The notes under the pieces: model-generated
Seen by the model: only the letters and a program-made list of their open reading frames with translations
What the model was told of the DNA's origin: nothing
The model's database searches: none
Made by a program: the position numbers and the translations under genes
Part shown: in pieces, positions 62,969-64,000 of the stretch
Layout of the letters: every line of letters starts with the position of its first letter
Position numbering within the stretch: position 1 is the stretch's first letter
Origin: Niallia endozanthoxylica
GTDB taxonomy: Bacteria > Bacillota > Bacilli > Bacillales > Cytobacillaceae
Assembly (NCBI RefSeq): GCF_008710145.1
Contig: NZ_VYKL01000037.1
Coordinates: 62,001 to 126,000, forward strand
DNA: 64,000 nucleotides
Reading direction: 5' to 3'

Positions 62969-64000
62969 ATGAAAACGGAAGTACTTGGCACGAAAATGTT
63001 CCTTGCGGGTGAATGGATCAGTAAAGAGGAAACGATTGCAGTATTAAACCCTCAAGACAATTCATTTATTACAAATGTTCCTGCAGCATCAGCAGAAGAT
63101 ATGCTATTTGCCATTGAACAAGCGAAAGAAGGGGCTCAAAAGGCTGCTTCGATGCCCGTTCACCAAAGGATCAGTATCTTAAACAAGGCTGCCAATTATA
63201 TAAATGAAAATAGCGAAAAATATGCTGAAACGATTGCGCTAGAAGGCAGTAAAACGATTCTTCAAGCAAGAGCTGAAGTGAACCGCTGTATCCAAACATT
63301 GCAAATATCAGCTGAAGAAGCAAGACGTATACAAGGAGAAACGATTCCTTTCGATCAAAGAGAAGGAAGTGAGGATCGCCTTGGCTATTATTATCGTTTT
63401 CCAATAGGAATCATTGCCGCCATTACACCTTTTAATGACCCACTCAACTTAGTTGCACATAAAGTCGGTCCTGCTATAGCCTCAGGAAATGCCATTATTG
63501 TTAAACCGGCAACTGTTACGCCTTTGAGTGCTCTTCTTTTAGCGGAAGCCTTTGAAGCTGCAGGTCTGCCCCCTAAAGTAATCTCTGTTATCACAGGACA
63601 TGGAGGAGAAATAGGCGATATACTAATTACTCATCCAGCCATTCGGATGGTTTCCTTTACAGGCGGACTCGAAACGGGAGAAAGAATTGCCCATAAAGCA
63701 GGTTTGAAAAAGATTAGCATGGAGCTTGGATCCAATTCTCCTGTTATCATTTTGAAGGACGCTGATCTTCCAGATGCTGTTGAAGCGACCGTTTCAGGGG
63801 CGTTCTATGCAGTGGGACAAAATTGTCTAGGAGTCCAGCGTGTGTATATTGAACAGGATATTTACGATGAATTCTGCTCAGAGTTTATTGCTCGGGTAGG
63901 GCAATATCGAGTGGGCGATAAGATGTTGGAAACAACGGACATGGGTCCAATGATTAATGAAAAGGAAGCGATAAGGGTAGAAAAGTGGGTGAATGAAGCC
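62969..64000 (+). CDS. doeC: Aldehyde dehydrogenase, DoeC type (3' end outside the window)
   Basis: The first 344 residues of an NAD(P)+ aldehyde dehydrogenase are seen, open to the last base. Visible are TPFNDPLN, KPATVTPLSALLLAEAFEAAGLP, SMELGSNSPVIILKDADL and the catalytic Cys in GQNCLGVQR. In ectoine breakdown DoeC oxidises aspartate semialdehyde to aspartate. The ATG at 62969 is preferred over 62963 because AAGGAAGG (62951-62958) is then ten bases away. The transaminase DoeD is not seen and may follow. Confidence 0.8.
   Translation, partial: MKTEVLGTKMFLAGEWISKEETIAVLNPQDNSFITNVPAASAEDMLFAIEQAKEGAQKAASMPVHQRISILNKAANYINENSEKYAETIALEGSKTILQARAEVNRCIQTLQISAEEARRIQGETIPFDQREGSEDRLGYYYRFPIGIIAAITPFNDPLNLVAHKVGPAIASGNAIIVKPATVTPLSALLLAEAFEAAGLPPKVISVITGHGGEIGDILITHPAIRMVSFTGGLETGERIAHKAGLKKISMELGSNSPVIILKDADLPDAVEATVSGAFYAVGQNCLGVQRVYIEQDIYDEFCSEFIARVGQYRVGDKMLETTDMGPMINEKEAIRVEKWVNEA

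Noticed and set aside
1-64000. CRISPR arrays, tRNA or rRNA genes, complete insertion sequences, prophage
   Set aside because: I looked for regularly spaced repeats, cloverleaf-type sequences and intact transposase or phage genes and found none; only the IS110 and group II intron remnants are present.

Overview
The window reads as chromosomal DNA of an aerobic, AT-rich Gram-positive of the Bacillaceae type. The grounds are strong AAGGAGG-type ribosome sites, frequent TTG and GTG starts, lipobox sugar-binding proteins, PdxS/PdxT vitamin B6 synthesis, CcpA-type cre sequences and an IolR-like regulator. I cannot name the species. There is no rRNA, tRNA, CRISPR array or intact mobile element.

Layout. 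(1) 1-11866: an inositol-type sugar locus with the tail of a TIM-barrel isomerase, three Gfo/Idh/MocA dehydrogenases, one ABC importer with two related binding lipoproteins, an IolE-like dehydratase, and AraC and DeoR/IolR-type regulators. (2) 12198-13685: pdxS-pdxT. (3) 13904-29061: a catabolic island. A betaine-type BCCT transporter is divergent from a GucD-type ketoglutarate-semialdehyde dehydrogenase. An exporter, a PF04909-type amidohydrolase, a small Rieske protein, a tandem-duplicated cupin, both ETF subunits, a membrane Fe-S protein, a CCG-domain protein and an Old-Yellow-Enzyme-type flavoprotein follow. The last five resemble the DgcA/DgcB/EtfAB machinery for oxidative N-demethylation. 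The whole assembly does not match a pathway I know and is the best candidate here for an undescribed system. (4) 29587-35419: a TetR regulator, an MBL hydrolase, a MocR regulator, a truncated group II intron relic and a YerA-like adenine deaminase. (5) 35911-53123: a nearly complete phenylacetate (paa) pathway with PaaX, PaaI, PaaY and an SSS permease. paaE and a fused PaaZ hydratase domain are absent. (6) 52035-54680: a decayed zone with fragments of a second paaX and a second nitronate monooxygenase, an IS110 remnant and a REP-like repeat. (7) 54725-64000: an ectoine/hydroxyectoine catabolic cluster (MHS transporter, EutB, PucR regulator, DoeA, EutC, DoeB2-type deacetylase, DoeC) that runs off the right edge.

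How the parts fit: each island pairs its own importer and regulator with the enzymes for one class of plant- or osmolyte-derived carbon source (cyclitols, N-methylated compounds, phenylacetate, ectoines). The best regulatory signals read directly are an identical ATATAACAA-N23-TTGTTATAT dyad before paaK and paaA, a 31-bp dyad between the divergent BCCT and dehydrogenase genes, a cre embedded in a promoter before the inositol operon, and a six-hairpin spacer between paaJ and the third enoyl-CoA hydratase gene.
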